A stretch of 64,000 nt of DNA, taken from NCBI GenBank assembly GCA_036936605.1, contig JAUPFV010000004.1, forward strand, positions 185,336,807 to 185,400,806, given 5' to 3'. A model generated the notes under the pieces. It was given only the letters and a program-made list of their open reading frames with translations, ran no database searches and was not told where the DNA came from. This DNA comes from Limnanthes douglasii subsp. nivea (Eukaryota; Streptophyta; Magnoliopsida; Brassicales; Limnanthaceae). This document shows positions 1 to 11,499 of the stretch, in pieces. The position numbers and the translations under genes are program-made. The stretch's first letter is position 1, and each line of letters opens with the position of its first letter.

Positions 1-1926
1 TTTAATAAAAAAATCAATCATCAAGTAATAAAATTTTATTTTATTTATAATAAATGATATATATCTCTCATGGAAGAAATTCACAAGTACGAGTATGAGT
101 ATCACTCCACTAATTACTGTATTTGATATATTCATATTTTTATTTTATAAGTTACAAAAACCTAAATTCAGATCCGAATATTTATTCGATCATCAGTAGT
201 ATTTAATCATGATCGTTGTGATGAGAAAAAATATCTAATCATAGTTTTAGCTAATGAATCATCTACCATATAAAAAGATAAGATATCATTTTTATATATT
301 TTGTTAAAACTTTAACTTTCGTCAAATAAAATCGTTTTTGATAAAACTATTATATTTTAGTTAAATATAATACTTACAGATAACATCAATTTAAGGATAA
401 AAATTATCATAGTTGTATCGATCGATCATATTTGAATTTAATCTCGATTTACTAATATTGTTGGTTCAAAAACCAGAATTATGAATGAAACTATGACCAA
501 TTTTCAAACGCTCCCAAATATGTGAGAGGACGTATCTTGCATAACTTGATTAAAGTTTGATTATAAAATATTTGGCTACTCTATTCAATACCAAATGTTT
601 ACTCATGTTCGAACGTAATTAAGAGTTTTGGGCGTCCGCATTCTATTGGCCTAAGGTTTCGTTATTCATTAGTGAGATTACGTTTAATGATTAAGGCGCA
701 TTTCTCAAGGTAACCTTATTTTGATATATGAAAACTTGTTATTTTATTCGTTGTAACTTAGATGTGTGTTAGAGCACATTTTTGTTCTAAACAAGACTAA
801 TCAACTTTCTTGTTTTCCAATGCATAGATGTATTGTGAATGGTATTGACAAAATGCTAGCATGTATCATGTTGATTGACCAAATTTTGAGCACTGGTCAT
901 GATTTTTGGATAGTAGCATCCCGTTAGCATAATAATCAGATGTAAAGTCTTACGGTTGCAGTGAGCCGACCTTCTTTACCGTGGAGTTTATAGAGCATAA
1001 AATATGATTCATTGGGATTGAGATATGAAATAATAATTTGATTTAGTCCATATCAATATGTTGTTCCTCCTAATGTCATAAACTTGCTAGAACATATTTT
1101 GATTTTACGAGCCATAACCTTGTCTAATGGTAAGCTATCGGTGATGAGGTAGTCTTATTTGTGTGCTATATTATAATTTTCAGATATTAAATCAAGTTGT
1201 TTTTTTACGCTTCCAATTAGAAGAGAGAATAGTTTATCGATCATTAGGAGTAGCTCAGTAACTTTACTTTATGTCATCTGTTGAAATCTTTCAGCCCGAG
1301 TCCCATGATTGGAGCTTCGTCATATTCCTCATTGTTAGAGACATAAAATGGAAATTGTGTAGCATGGTGCATTGTTTCGCACATAAAGTGATGTTAATTA
1401 GATCGTAATATAGATGAATCAATCCTCTATTAGTCCAACTAACCCACTTTGGGATCAACTTATTAACAAATAGAATGAGTCTCTTTGTTTGAAACTCAAT
1501 TATAAAATTTATCGCTAATTGTCTCTTGATTGATATTATTGAATCAAATATTATATCAAAATCTATCGATTCCACTAATCATCGGGTTAGATGTCCAAAT
1601 ATGTTGGGTTTCTAAAGTATGTCTTGAAGCCTAAAAAAAGTTCAAATTGTTCTATCTTTATAGCAGGAATATGCAGGACGAATGTAATTTGTTTTAACCG
1701 AAGATATACGATCTTGGCATTGAGAAACATTTTTCTTACAATATATTAACTATAAGATTTTTCTTTTAAACCTTTATGATGATGACACCTACTATATAAT
1801 AAAAAAATTACAGCATAGGGATAAAGTTATTCACCCTGAACAAGGTTTAATATAACTTTAATAAATGATATATGTTTTTTTGTTGAAATCTTATTCGCAC
1901 TTTTAGACCAATGAAAATATTATGCA
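1..1926. repeat. Left copy of a 62-kb-spaced direct repeat
   Basis: This sequence is repeated in the same orientation at 62075-64000. The copies are colinear over the full 1926 bp, with scattered substitutions and 1-2 bp indels; I estimate 2-3% divergence by eye. The left copy is cut by the window start and the right copy by the window end, so the true repeat is longer. It is AT-rich and I recognise no domain in it. The longest ORF, a 94-residue minus-strand frame at 1291-1575, is kept in both copies but resembles no family I know. The repeat may be a segmental duplication, LTRs of a very large composite element, two members of a repeat family, or an assembly duplication. Confidence 0.9.
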
Positions 1927-2584
1927 ATTTTCAATACCTTGATTAAGTGAAAACACTTATTTAATTAACAGAAGATGAACCTATCCAAAAATGCTAGTCT
2001 TTATGCCATAGCTTAAAGCTGTATATAATAAACTTATATTCCATTTTTCTAAACAAGTAAGCAAGGAACTTACTATAATATATCTAGATGGTAAATTTCT
2101 CTAGCTTTAAATTTAAGCTAACGACCTATAAATTTTTAAAGAACTCGATGAGGTCAAGAATATGATATGAGTTACATGAACGTTTTACCAATATATCATC
2201 TATGCAGACATTCATATGACAACCGAGATGATTTGAAGAAATCTCTTTCACCAGTCTCTGATAGACCCTATTGCATTTTATTGTCGGAACGATATTACTT
2301 TATAACAAACTATTCGAATTTGATTGTTACATGAGGTAGCATACACCTATTAATCAATCCTCGTAATTGGAACGAGTCTTTTATACATGTTTTTTTTACA
2401 TTTATTTTTTTCTAGAAAAAATAACAGCTTAGATCACTCAAATCGGTTATCTACCTCTGCTATACGGGGTAATACACCTATATGTTGTATATTATTCAGG
2501 TGATCTACTTCTGCCATAATAGTCTTTGCATTCTAAAAAAAGAACAGCTTAGATCACTCAAATCGGAAATAATGGCGGTACAAT
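1927..2584. other. AT-rich interval, no gene seen
   Basis: No coding signal was found between the left direct repeat and the copia gag remnant. A 24-bp direct repeat beginning aacagcttagatcactcaaa occurs at 2423-2446 and 2543-2566. The copia 5' LTR and primer-binding site would be expected near here, but I could not identify either. Confidence 0.5.
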
Positions 2585-3480
2585 AATATTAGACAGATCT
2601 AACTTTATGTTATCAAGAGTTATGATCATCCATGTCATTAAGGGAAATCTCAAATTTTCTCATATCCCAAGTGATTTCTTTTGTCCTTCTAAAATTATTT
2701 TTGACTACGTTGGAAATTTGATCTAAAACCCTTCTTATAAAGAGTGGTACTTCATGGACCAACTCTTATTTGGGTGGTTATTCACCACCATATCCCTCGA
2801 AACAACAGCTCAACTACTAGACCAAAAATCTACCAAAAGGTTCGTGGGATGCCTTATCTAGGCTCTATGGCTCACAAACTAGAGCTGAGGTCACTAACTA
2901 TAAGAGTGAGTTTAAACAAAAAAGAAAGGAATGACAAACTATGAAGGTTTATTTGGTCGAAGATGAAGTCTATTATTGACAATCTGGTTTTGGCAGAATC
3001 AACTGTCACTATTGAGGACTTAGGTTCACAAGTCATTGTTGGCTTGGACTCAAAATACACCCATATGGTGGTGAGTCTAGCAAAAAAGAACATTTTCAAT
3101 TGGGTTGTTTACAGACCTCTTTACTGACTTTTGACAGCAGACTTGATCAATTATCTAGTCTATAATCATCTATGGCTAATTTGACTCTAACAACTAATAA
3201 TAATAGCTCAAATAAAGAAGACAACAAATCTCATTCTGGTAATAACAGTACCTATGCAAACGGTTATGGTTCTTACTCTAGGGCTAGGGTCGTGGATATA
3301 AAGGTAGAAATCACAATAAAAACAAAGGTAGATACAACAATACTTGCAAGAGACACGGAGGAAAATATTCCCCAAATAGACTAAATCTCCAAATTTTTGG
3401 CATGTATGGTAATGCTGCTACAACTTGTTATTATAGGGATGATCCAGCTACAATGGGAAATATACATTGGGAATAATAAC
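2585..3480 (+). pseudogene. copia Gag remnant
   Basis: The frames read a UBN2-type copia Gag. 2720-2830 gives a YKEWYFMDQLLFGWLFTTIS-like block, and 2960-3080 gives MKSIIDNLVLAESTVTIEDL followed by a QVIVGLDSKYT-like block. The Ser/Asn-rich linker at 3172-3260 leads into an Arg/Gly/Asn-rich stretch at 3280-3360, the usual nucleic-acid-binding tail. I did not find an intact CCHC knuckle. Several frameshifts and stops are present (for example near 2735 and 2943), so no Gag can be made. In an active element Gag would form the cytoplasmic virus-like particle. Confidence 0.7.
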
Positions 3481-3544
3481 AACAAAATGGTCAGATTGAT
3501 TTAAGTGCCTTCCTAGTAAATCATGACACCAATAATGATACAAA

Positions 3545-5000
3545 ATGATAAGTAGATTCTGGAGAAATATATCATGTTACTCACAACCCAAGCATGATAA
3601 GTCAAAGGGCTGACTATGGAGGTAATGTTTATGTTAAAGTTGGTAATCGTCAAAATTGTCTAATTGAGAGAGTATGAAACTCTAGCATTCCTGTAGTTGA
3701 CAACATGCATCTGACTCTTAAAAATATCTTACATGTTCCCACCATCTCTAAGCATTTGATGTGTTTCTCTCAATTAACCTCTGCAAATTTTGTTTATGTT
3801 GAATACTCTAAAGACTTTTGTTTTGTTAAGGATTTGGACATAGGGAGGACTATGTTAACATGAAGATCTAAAGAAGGACTCTACTGCATTGACAAGTCAC
3901 ATAAATTTCAAGATTCTAGTCCCAATCTTCTTGTATATGAGTTAGTCCTAAGTAATGGAGATTATATATAAAAAACAGAGGACTGGCTCATGATATTAGG
4001 CCATCTCTTTTTTCAAGTTTTATCCAAGATTATAAATCAATGTAATGTTCTTGATGTTAATGAAAGGTCTACATTTTTTCACTTATTATCATCTTGTAAA
4101 GTCTCATAGACTGTCATATCTCATATCTACTTATCATACAACAACTATCCTAAACCTAATTCACACAAACATGTGGTGACCTACTCCAATTTCAACGAAA
4201 AATAGTTTTGAATATTACATCTTGTTTTATATAATTTTTCAAGATTCTCATAGTTTTAATTTTTTTAAACTAAAAGTGATTCTTTGAAAACATTTTTACA
4301 GTTTTTAAAAAATGATGTAGAATTTTTTTGAAAGAAAAATCAAAATACTGCAAACTGATGGTGGTGGTAAGTAGCAAAATTCTCTACTTCCTACCACAAA
4401 ATTTGGTAGTCAGTTAAGACGTTCATGTATACACTCTCTGCTCAAAAGGTAGGGATGAGAGAAAGCATAGACATATATTTGAGTCTGACCTTACTCTGGT
4501 TTGATGCTTATTCTTTAGAAAGTATATTCTAAGCTACATAATTACTATTTTCTAAAAGTATGTGGATGTTCCTGCTGTCCTTGTTTAAAGTCATTTCAAA
4601 AACACAAATTTTAATTTCACCGTATTAAATATATTTTCCTCTTATACAATACTACTCACAAGGGGTATAAGTTCTTAGCACACTCTGGTAAAATTAGATA
4701 TTTCTATGCATATAATTTTCAATGAACTTGAATTTCCATGTGCCAAACAGTTGTTACGACTTGCTCAAAATCAATATTCTAATGATTATCTTAGTTCCAA
4801 TTGGTTTTCTAGTTTTCTTAGTCTTGATCCTATGGCCTAGGATTCAGTGCAATGCAGTATGCCTAAAACTATTAATGACGGAGACTTACTTGGTTATTGT
4901 CCTACTGTCTTGCCAAATGCATCATTACAGTCAGATCATTTTTATCCTTGTGATTCTACACCTTTTCTTATACTATAACAATCTCAAGAGATTAGAAATA
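3545..5000 (+). pseudogene. copia protease and integrase remnant
   Basis: A VDSGE.YHVT-type aspartic protease start lies at about 3550-3580. A block reading LKNILHVPTISKHLMCFSQL at about 3717-3776 is the conserved stretch before the GAG-pre-integrase domain. At 3990-4030 a GHLFFQVLSKII-like segment matches the pre-integrase H-C zinc region. At about 4345 a LQTDGGGE-like motif marks the second catalytic Asp of the integrase core, followed by a HxxHI-like stretch near 4460. Stops are frequent. Beyond 4700 similarity fades into a low-complexity linker toward the RT. Confidence 0.6.
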
Positions 5001-5387
5001 AATCATTAGTGAATTTAAACACTCAAATACAACTTTCACCTCCCTCTCAAGTCATTGTGTACACTAGACCAAACACTGCACTTAAATCTCTCAAACTTTA
5101 CATTGATCATACTTTCCCTACTCATTTAATACTACCATCTTCCATAACTGATCTACAACCATCTAGTTCATATAACATATCTTTACCTATTGAAACTCTT
5201 CATCCTATGAATATTATCGGTAAATCTGGTTTTTCAAAACCCAAAAATATATTTACAAACTTACAACTACATCTACATGTTTGCCTAGAGAAATTTCTAC
5301 TTTCAAAGAGGCAGTTTTTATTCTAATTGGCTGAGTGCAGTGCACAAAAAAATCAAAACTCTTTTGTCCAATAATTATTGAAATTTA

Positions 5388-5872
5388 GTGCTTTGGCTGC
5401 ATATTATGATTTTTGCTGGTTTTAAGTGGGTTTACAAGGTCAAACATGGTGATGATCGCTATGTTCAAATGTTTAAAGCTCGTGTGGTAGGTAAGGGTTT
5501 TCACCAATGTCATGGTGTTAATTTTGATGAGACTTTATGTTTAGTTGTTAAGACTTCTACCATAAGACTCATTCTGAGAATTACTGTATCAAAAGACTAG
5601 ATAACACGCCAAATTGATATCAACAATGTTTGGTTACGTGGATCTCTTAATGAGAAAGCTTACATGGACCAACCTCAAGGGTTTTTAGATCTTTTGAAGC
5701 CACAATATGTGTACAAGCTTAACAAATCTATCTACATATTGAAGCATGCATCCCATGCTTGGTATTTAAAGCTATGTGAAGTCTTGGTTAGCTGGGATTT
5801 CCAAAACTCTAAGGTAGACAATTCAATGTTCTTCTATGTGGCTAAACTAGAAACTTTTATTCTAATGATGAC
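5388..5872 (+). pseudogene. copia reverse transcriptase remnant, 3' truncated
   Basis: The translation matches the start of the copia RT domain: FKWVYKVK, then FKARVVGKGFHQ with an NFDETL block, then TIRLILRI, RQIDINN, and YMDQPQGF at 5664-5687, followed by VYKLNKSIYILKHASHAWY. One in-frame stop falls at 5598-5600. The sequence ends at about 5872, before the catalytic YVDD box, where R-family LTR sequence is joined directly. The break is therefore a recombination or truncation junction, not gradual decay. Confidence 0.85.
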
Positions 5873-6319
5873 ATGGAGGAGGGAAGGGTCTGATTTCCAG
5901 CTTATATCATTAATACTTTGTATTTATAATATTAAAGCATTTTGTTTCCAAAAAAAGCCTTAATTGTTTTAGAGGCATGCATTATGTTTCCAAGAACAGC
6001 CTCAATTGTGTTCAAGGCTAGTTCTTTCTCCTATAAAAACAATGTACTCAGAATTCTAATGGCTAGACTATCTTTGATTCTGAAAAAAACTTCTTAAGTT
6101 TTGCTCTTCTCTTGTTGGTGTGTAATATCCACAAGAAAACCTGTTCTTCATTTGGTGCGTCATATCCATAGGAAGATCAGTTGGAATATCAAAGTACTTT
6201 CCACAACCTTTGTGTGACCTATCGATCCACATCCTTTGAACCTTGAATCCTTTTGGGTTCCCGGTTTCAAAATTATCCCTATCCCATTTCAGAGTGCCGA
6301 TTCTAGGAGGAGTTTATCA
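5873..6319 (+). mobile_element. Truncated R-family gypsy LTR (3' half)
   Basis: This is homologous to 22817-23260 of the complete R element, that is, roughly the last 445 of 871 bp of its LTR. The 3' terminus is exact (GAGTTTATCA), but the 5' half is missing. It is joined on the left to copia RT and on the right, without a visible target duplication, to Tat integrase. It includes the TATA region of the LTR (tcctataaaaac near 6030). Confidence 0.85.
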
Positions 6320-7019
6320 GTTCGGAATACCTAAGGGTATTACAACAGATAATGGTCCTCAGTTTGATAACGACGAGATAAAATATTTGTACCTCAAGGG
6401 GGATTCAACATTATTTATTTTCACCTTAACACCCCCCCCCCCCCCCGCGCTCCCAAGCCAACGAACAAATAGAAGTGGTGAATCGAACTATTTTAAAAGG
6501 TCTAAAAAATAATTTAGAGGGGGCGACAGAAAATGACCAAACTATTCACAAGAAGTATTATGGGACTACAGAACAACTCCACACACTACAGCCCAGGAAT
6601 CACCTTTTGCCTTAGTATATGGATTGGATACAATAGCCTCGATAAAGTCCACTCTTCCCTTTTTCAGAGTTCAAAATTATTCTAAATAGAATGATGAGAT
6701 CGTAGTAATGGCTAAGCTAGAGTTGATGGAGGAAAAGAAACTCAAAGCTCATCTAAGAATAGTTCACTATCAGGGATTAATCAGAAGCATATACCCGTCC
6801 AAGATACAAAGAAGAGAAATTGGAGTTGAGGATAATGTTCTGAGGAAAGTATTTTTACATACCAAATACAAGAGATAATAAAAACTGGCTCCGAATTGGG
6901 AAGCTCCATACACCGTTGTAGAAAGAATCAAGTTTGGGACATACCAATTAGTTGATCAATAAGGTGTTCCATTAAGGCACCCATGGAATGTGGAGCATCT
7001 GAGGATCTACCTTGAGTAA
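6320..7019 (+). pseudogene. Tat-lineage gypsy integrase C-terminus remnant
   Basis: It opens with a FGIPKGITTDNGPQFD-like read (6324-6371), the second catalytic Asp region of a gypsy integrase. It ends with reads equivalent to VLRKVF.HTK, NWEAPYTV, HPWNVEHLRIYLE, closing at the stop near 7017-7019. The same C-terminal block ends the Tat-B integrase at 38558. A run of C residues at 6431-6446 replaces the short C run found at the same place in Tat-B. Many stops follow. The 5' part of the element is absent, cut at the R-LTR junction. Confidence 0.8.
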
Positions 7020-7119
7020 AAGCTTGTAAATATATACTTTAACCTTGGTGGCTAGGGGAGATTTTAACGAGGTGCCCATCTTATCAATCTAGCACCTTTT
7101 CCCTTTAAATATCTTGATA

Positions 7120-7440
7120 CCAACTGATTTTATTTGCCTTCGAATAGAGTGCCTTCGAATGGCTTGTGTTACAAATTTTATATGTCTTCGAATAGATTAC
7201 CTTCGAATGGCTTGCATTATAAATTTTATATGCCTTTGAATGACTTGTGTTATAAATTTTATATGCATTCGAATGGATTACCTTCAAATGGTTTGTTTAC
7301 AAATTTTATATGCATTCGAATGGATTACCTTCTATTGGCTCATGTTACAATTTTTTATGTCTTCGAATGACGTTTGTTTAAATTTTTATATGCTTTCGAA
7401 TGAATTATTTCGAAATGATCTGTGTTTGAAGTCTTTAAGA
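7120..7440. repeat. Tandem repeats in a Tat 3' UTR
   Basis: About six to eight imperfect units share the cores ttcgaatgg, ttacc and acaaattttatatg. The array sits just after the end of Tat pol (7019) and before the antisense-ORF region. The region between pol and the 3' LTR is known as a hypervariable, repeat-generating zone in Tat/Ogre elements. The frames open across the array are artefacts of the repeat. Confidence 0.8.
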
Positions 7441-7816
7441 TTCGCGAATGTTTACTCAAAATGATTTGTGCTCGAAATGATGAAACGAATTTCAAACACT
7501 AAAAAAAGTTCAACATAACATAACAGAACCCCTTGGCCATCCATCCCAAGGACTTATAAAAAATAAATCCGAACAAAACGAAAAAATTGGATTGCACTTT
7601 TCAATGGCTTAACCAAACTTTGATATTAGAAATTATCAATTCATGGGCTTTATCCCTTTGGATTTCTCCCCTTTTCCAACTGAACTTCCTTATTTGGACT
7701 CCACTTCATCATTTATTTTAGAGCTTTCATTTGATAACTCTTTAAAAGCAACCATCTCATCTGGAAATGATATATTTGGCAGCATAAATTTTTCTAGGAA
7801 TCAAACCCCACAATGA

Positions 7817-9850
7817 TCAAAGACTTGAGTTCGAAATGTTTTTAAACATTAAAACCATAACCGATTTGATAAAAGAATCACGATCATTTAGTTTGCCTAC
7901 AGTGACATCAACATATGCTTCCAATACATCATCAACTTCTTTAGTATACTTAGATTTTAGAGACTTGATTTCTTCCTTTAAGTATCCTTTAGTCTTCTCC
8001 AAAGATTCTTTTTTACCTATACGACCAATATAATCTTTACTAGTCTTCTACTGATCTTGTAATTCATATATCTCTTTAAACTAGAGTTCTATAAATCCTT
8101 AAGTTCTTTTTGAAATTTCGACACCTCCTCCTTTACCTTTCTCTCCTCCGATATGAGTGTATCAGCCACTTTAATCGCACTACTAGTTTTAGCTTTCTCT
8201 GCTCCAAGGGAGTTTTGAAGTTTCTTGTTCTCCTCTTGAAGATCCAAAATGGTTCATCGTTCAGATTTGACCTCCGTTTCCAATTCAACAATAGGTCTTA
8301 CACAACCTATTATCAAGTATCCTACTGTGTCGTTTTCTTTTGAGAATTCAAAGGAAATACCGTCATATATCATGTTAGGAGCTGAACCTGGAAATATATT
8401 GTCAAAAGCCTCGTAATCAAACCCCGTCAACTCATCCATCGGGTTATTAACCCCGACTATGCCTTTTCCTTCAAAATTTGGAAATAAAAAATAAGGGATC
8501 TGGTGGAAGAATAGTAGGAACTTGAATATCTAGATGCAACGCCAAATCCGAATCAGTTGAGGTTTTGTTTTTATTTTTTTTTCTCCCACCACTAACTTCT
8601 TTATGTCATTTTTAACCTTCTTTTTAGACTCAACTACATTTATGGGAATAACACCTCTTTCGACTATAGCAAGTCTGCATCCAACAATGATGCATCAATC
8701 CATTGTGATTGTGCTTCGATATATTTTTCACCAATACTTTGCGAAGTCCCCTTTTTTTATTTTGTTTATCCATGTGGCAGGGGTCTCTTTTTTTCGTTGG
8801 AAGATGTACCTTCCCATCAGCAGCCTCAATTATTTACAGGAGGGCAGTGGCCAATGGAGGAGTAGTAAATTCCTTGATGACAATTTCCTTTTAGAACTAG
8901 TTCTCCAAAGATGACCATGGGTCATATTTTTTTTTGTAGTAAAACATTCATGGGAACCGTTGCCCCACTTTCTCTATGCCCAATTGTGCAACTTCCTAAA
9001 AGTCACTTGTGAACTTTTCATAAGATGTGGGAAGCGATTTGAATAAATACAGGGAAATAAAGATAAATTGAAACTCGAAACATAACAAGACATACAAAAC
9101 ACCAAATTAGTTTTAAAACAAGATTGCCTCGACTTTTCCGGAATCTAGTGAGATTTCTTGGATTTCCTTTTGAGGAATAGATTTTTTGGTCGTTTTCCCA
9201 TGGTCCGGTGATAAACAAAAACTTATCTTTCATATCATATACTCATTCTTCATGTTGAAATGATAGAATGAGATCTTAGAATTGCGGCATAATCCTGCAA
9301 TAGCTGCCATCTGCTACATTGTCATGGTCGTCTTGGAAAGCCTCGATGCTATAATACAGGCAAGTAAAGTGTACCAGGAGTTTGGACTAGCCTAGCTCAA
9401 ACACAACGTAACCAATGGAAAATACCTAACGATTTTGGGATCTAAGGGAAACCTAAGACCCCAATTCAGCACTTCTGTAAAAATTACTAACTTGTTCGAA
9501 CAACAATTTATCGTAGTTTCCCCAACCTTGGGCAACCTAATTCTAATCATATCGAGAAATTCCCATTTGGTGCAAACAACATCTAATTCTTAGCATATAA
9601 ATAATTATAGATAGCTTATTTAGTGTTATTAGATATTTTATACTTACTCTTTTGAAGGTAGGATCAACACGTCCGGCTAGCGAGATTGGCAGCTCATCAG
9701 ACCCTTCTTCTAAAATACCATCCTTGCCCCGAGTTTTCTTCTCTGTCGGAATTCGGTTGATAAAAAGGTTTAGATGTTTCCCATGTCTGACTCAACGTTT
9801 CGAGTGGAGAATTTCACTTAAGTGCTCCATAACGTCCTCATTATTTTAGG
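7817..9850 (-). pseudogene. Degenerate antisense ORF (aORF) of a Tat element
   Basis: Minus-strand frames here resemble the aORF of Tat-B (39092-41827) in content and order. 7817-8250 reads as a Lys/Glu-rich coiled coil. 8254-8439 contains an NMIYDGISFEFSKEND-like block equivalent to the NMVTFNGKSFSVSGEND block of Tat-B. 9240-9480 matches part of the Transposase_28 (putative gypsy-type transposon) domain, namely the segment equivalent to FKWGLRFPLDPEIVRY through the short block naming Tyr-Thr-Leu-Met. Stops and frameshifts are numerous. It lies downstream of and antisense to pol, the known position of Tat aORFs. Its function is unknown even in intact elements. Confidence 0.65.
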
Positions 9851-9942
9851 GTCTGATCCTAACGGACCGACGGGTTGAGTACTAGCATCATCTTATAATG
9901 CAGATGAGTATTTTTTTGGACTCAGAGAAGAAGGGGAATAAC

Positions 9943-10086
9943 AAATAAAAATATATGTTCGGAAATAAGTGGAGTTCAAATTTGGAAACCTAAACACATG
10001 CGATATAAAATAAGAAAATCTAATAAATAAAAATATATGTTCGGAAATAAGTGGAGTTCAAATTTGGAGACCTAAACACGTGCATT
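9943..10086. repeat. 82-bp tandem duplication
   Basis: A segment beginning aaataaaaatatatgttcgg is repeated once with an 82-bp period (starts at 9943 and 10025). The two halves differ by a few substitutions. It lies between the aORF remnant and the chromovirus LTR. No 3' LTR of the Tat element was recognised here. Confidence 0.75.
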
Positions 10087-10099
10087 CGAAAACGTGGTT

Positions 10100-11022
10100 A
10101 TACGTTTTTCAAAATATGTGATTTTTCTTTTGAATAATACTAATAAACAATATATATTCATTTCAAGTTTGTTTATTCTTTTTGAAATGATATTTGAGAT
10201 ACGCATACTTTTACAATAATATGAAGTTGAATTATGAGTGTGTGGATCATGATTATCATTTTACATATGCATCATACTTACACGGCCATTCATAAGTGAG
10301 GTTATATGTGGATGATATAAGATATGGTGTTGATGATATGTTGTTTTTTGTGGATGATATGAGGTATGTGGACTATACAGGCTCAGGTGAACTATATGAG
10401 GTCATGTGTGGACGATTTTGTTTCACTTTTAGATGATGTGGCTTATGTGGACGATATAAAGTTTTGTATAGACGATATAACATTTTATATAGATGGTGTT
10501 GGTCATGTATGAACGATATAAGGCCCTATATGGAAGATATGATGCTCTATGAGGAAAATATAAGGTCCCGCATGGATGATGCATACATAATATTTGCGTA
10601 TATGATAAATTGTTTAAGATTTTCTATGAATATATTTTTCTAATCTATATATATATATATATATATTAATTTATCTATGATGAGTGGTGGTGATCACCCT
10701 TACATAGTTTCATGCGTAGGTAACAGCTAAACCCATGGTCGCAGCTTGCTTGGTCGTATGACAAACCTTATGGTATTGTTCGTGTTGTTTTGTTAATCAT
10801 TGGCCAAGTTAGTTATCCATGCGGGTCAATGTAAATTTGGACCCGTATCGAGTATATTGTTGTATTTAGTTTACGTTTATGTTTTATATACATTGACATT
10901 GTATGCCCGAAGTCTTTGAGTCTTTCACGTGTTGTATATGATGTAAAGGTTTTTTTTACTATATGTGAGTACCTTATTTATTTATAATGTTCATTAGCAT
11001 CTTGGAGGATTCGGGCACGACG
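10100..11022 (+). mobile_element. Putative 5' LTR of the old chromovirus
   Basis: The right end is fixed by a primer-binding site at 11023-11037, directly after a GGGCACGACG-like LTR terminus. The left end is not clear; 10100 is only an estimate. The segment holds a degenerate minisatellite at 10290-10590. No matching 3' LTR was found after the chromodomain, so the boundaries rest on the primer-binding site alone. Confidence 0.5.
10290..10590. repeat. Degenerate minisatellite inside an LTR
   Basis: About ten to twelve imperfect copies of a 20-30 bp motif built on atgtggatgatatgaggt follow one another (variants gtggacgatataa, atagacgatataa, atggaagatatga). Periodicity is loose and divergence high, so the array is old. 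No spacers of constant length are present. Confidence 0.7.
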
Positions 11023-11037
11023 GTTTGATATTAGAGC
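11023..11037 (+). other. Decayed initiator-Met tRNA primer-binding site
   Basis: tttgatattagagcc matches the usual plant gypsy sequence TTTGGTATCAGAGCC at 13 of 15 positions. Both mismatches are transitions (G to A, C to T), as expected from deamination of methylated cytosines. It separates the LTR from the chromovirus gag. Confidence 0.7.
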
Positions 11038-11499
11038 CTAAATTGGTAGGGCATGTAGACTTTGTAGACGTGACATGAACATGGCAACGGACCATGTCCA
11101 ATGTATTATATAAATTAGTGTGAGTCACTAAATTGTATAGTGTGTTTGAACTAATTGTGAATACATACGATAATAAATATAAAAGATAGATGTCGAACAT
11201 AGTGAGTGTCATGAGATGCATTTTCCAAAAGAGGACATAAAGGTTGTTTAACCTCAAGACATAGTGGAACAAGATCAGGGAGTACAAAAATGGATGTTTA
11301 CTTGAAGAATATATATTTTTACTCAAATATTGAGAAAGTTTTAGTAGAGTCTTGAAAGAGAAATAATAAAGCGAGAAAGTGTTATGAAACCTGCCAAAGT
11401 TCAATAGTACGAAAAGTAAAAAAAGAAGAAGGTTACCTATGAATAATTAAAGATATATTTGACATAATGCATAATCAAGCGACGATAGAGTCACTTTAA

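Larger units (their letters stand above)
2585..5872 (+). mobile_element. Degenerate Ty1/copia retrotransposon, truncated
   Basis: Translation across frames gives the copia order: gag (about 2585-3480), protease and gag-pre-integrase remnants (3545-4030), integrase (about 4060-4700) and reverse transcriptase (5388-5872). The integrase-before-RT order identifies copia rather than gypsy. Many stops and frameshifts interrupt every domain. No LTR or primer-binding site was recognised at the left end. The right end stops in mid-RT, where an R-family LTR fragment begins at 5873. No RNase H follows. This is an old fragment with no coding capacity. Confidence 0.85.

Noticed and set aside
1291..1575. 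94-codon minus-strand ORF kept in both direct-repeat copies as a gene
   Set aside because: The copies are nearly identical overall, so the ORF is kept for that reason alone; no domain, no conserved motif, no promoter.
5009..5326. 105-codon ORF as a separate gene
   Set aside because: It lies in the linker between copia integrase and RT, is rich in Ser/Pro/Leu, and fits the usual low-complexity copia linker.
7105..7464. Overlapping ORFs on both strands
   Set aside because: They arise from the tandem repeat, which is open in several frames.
10290..10590. CRISPR-like or spaced repeat array
   Set aside because: Units are adjacent and variable without constant spacers, and the sequence is a plant nuclear retroelement.
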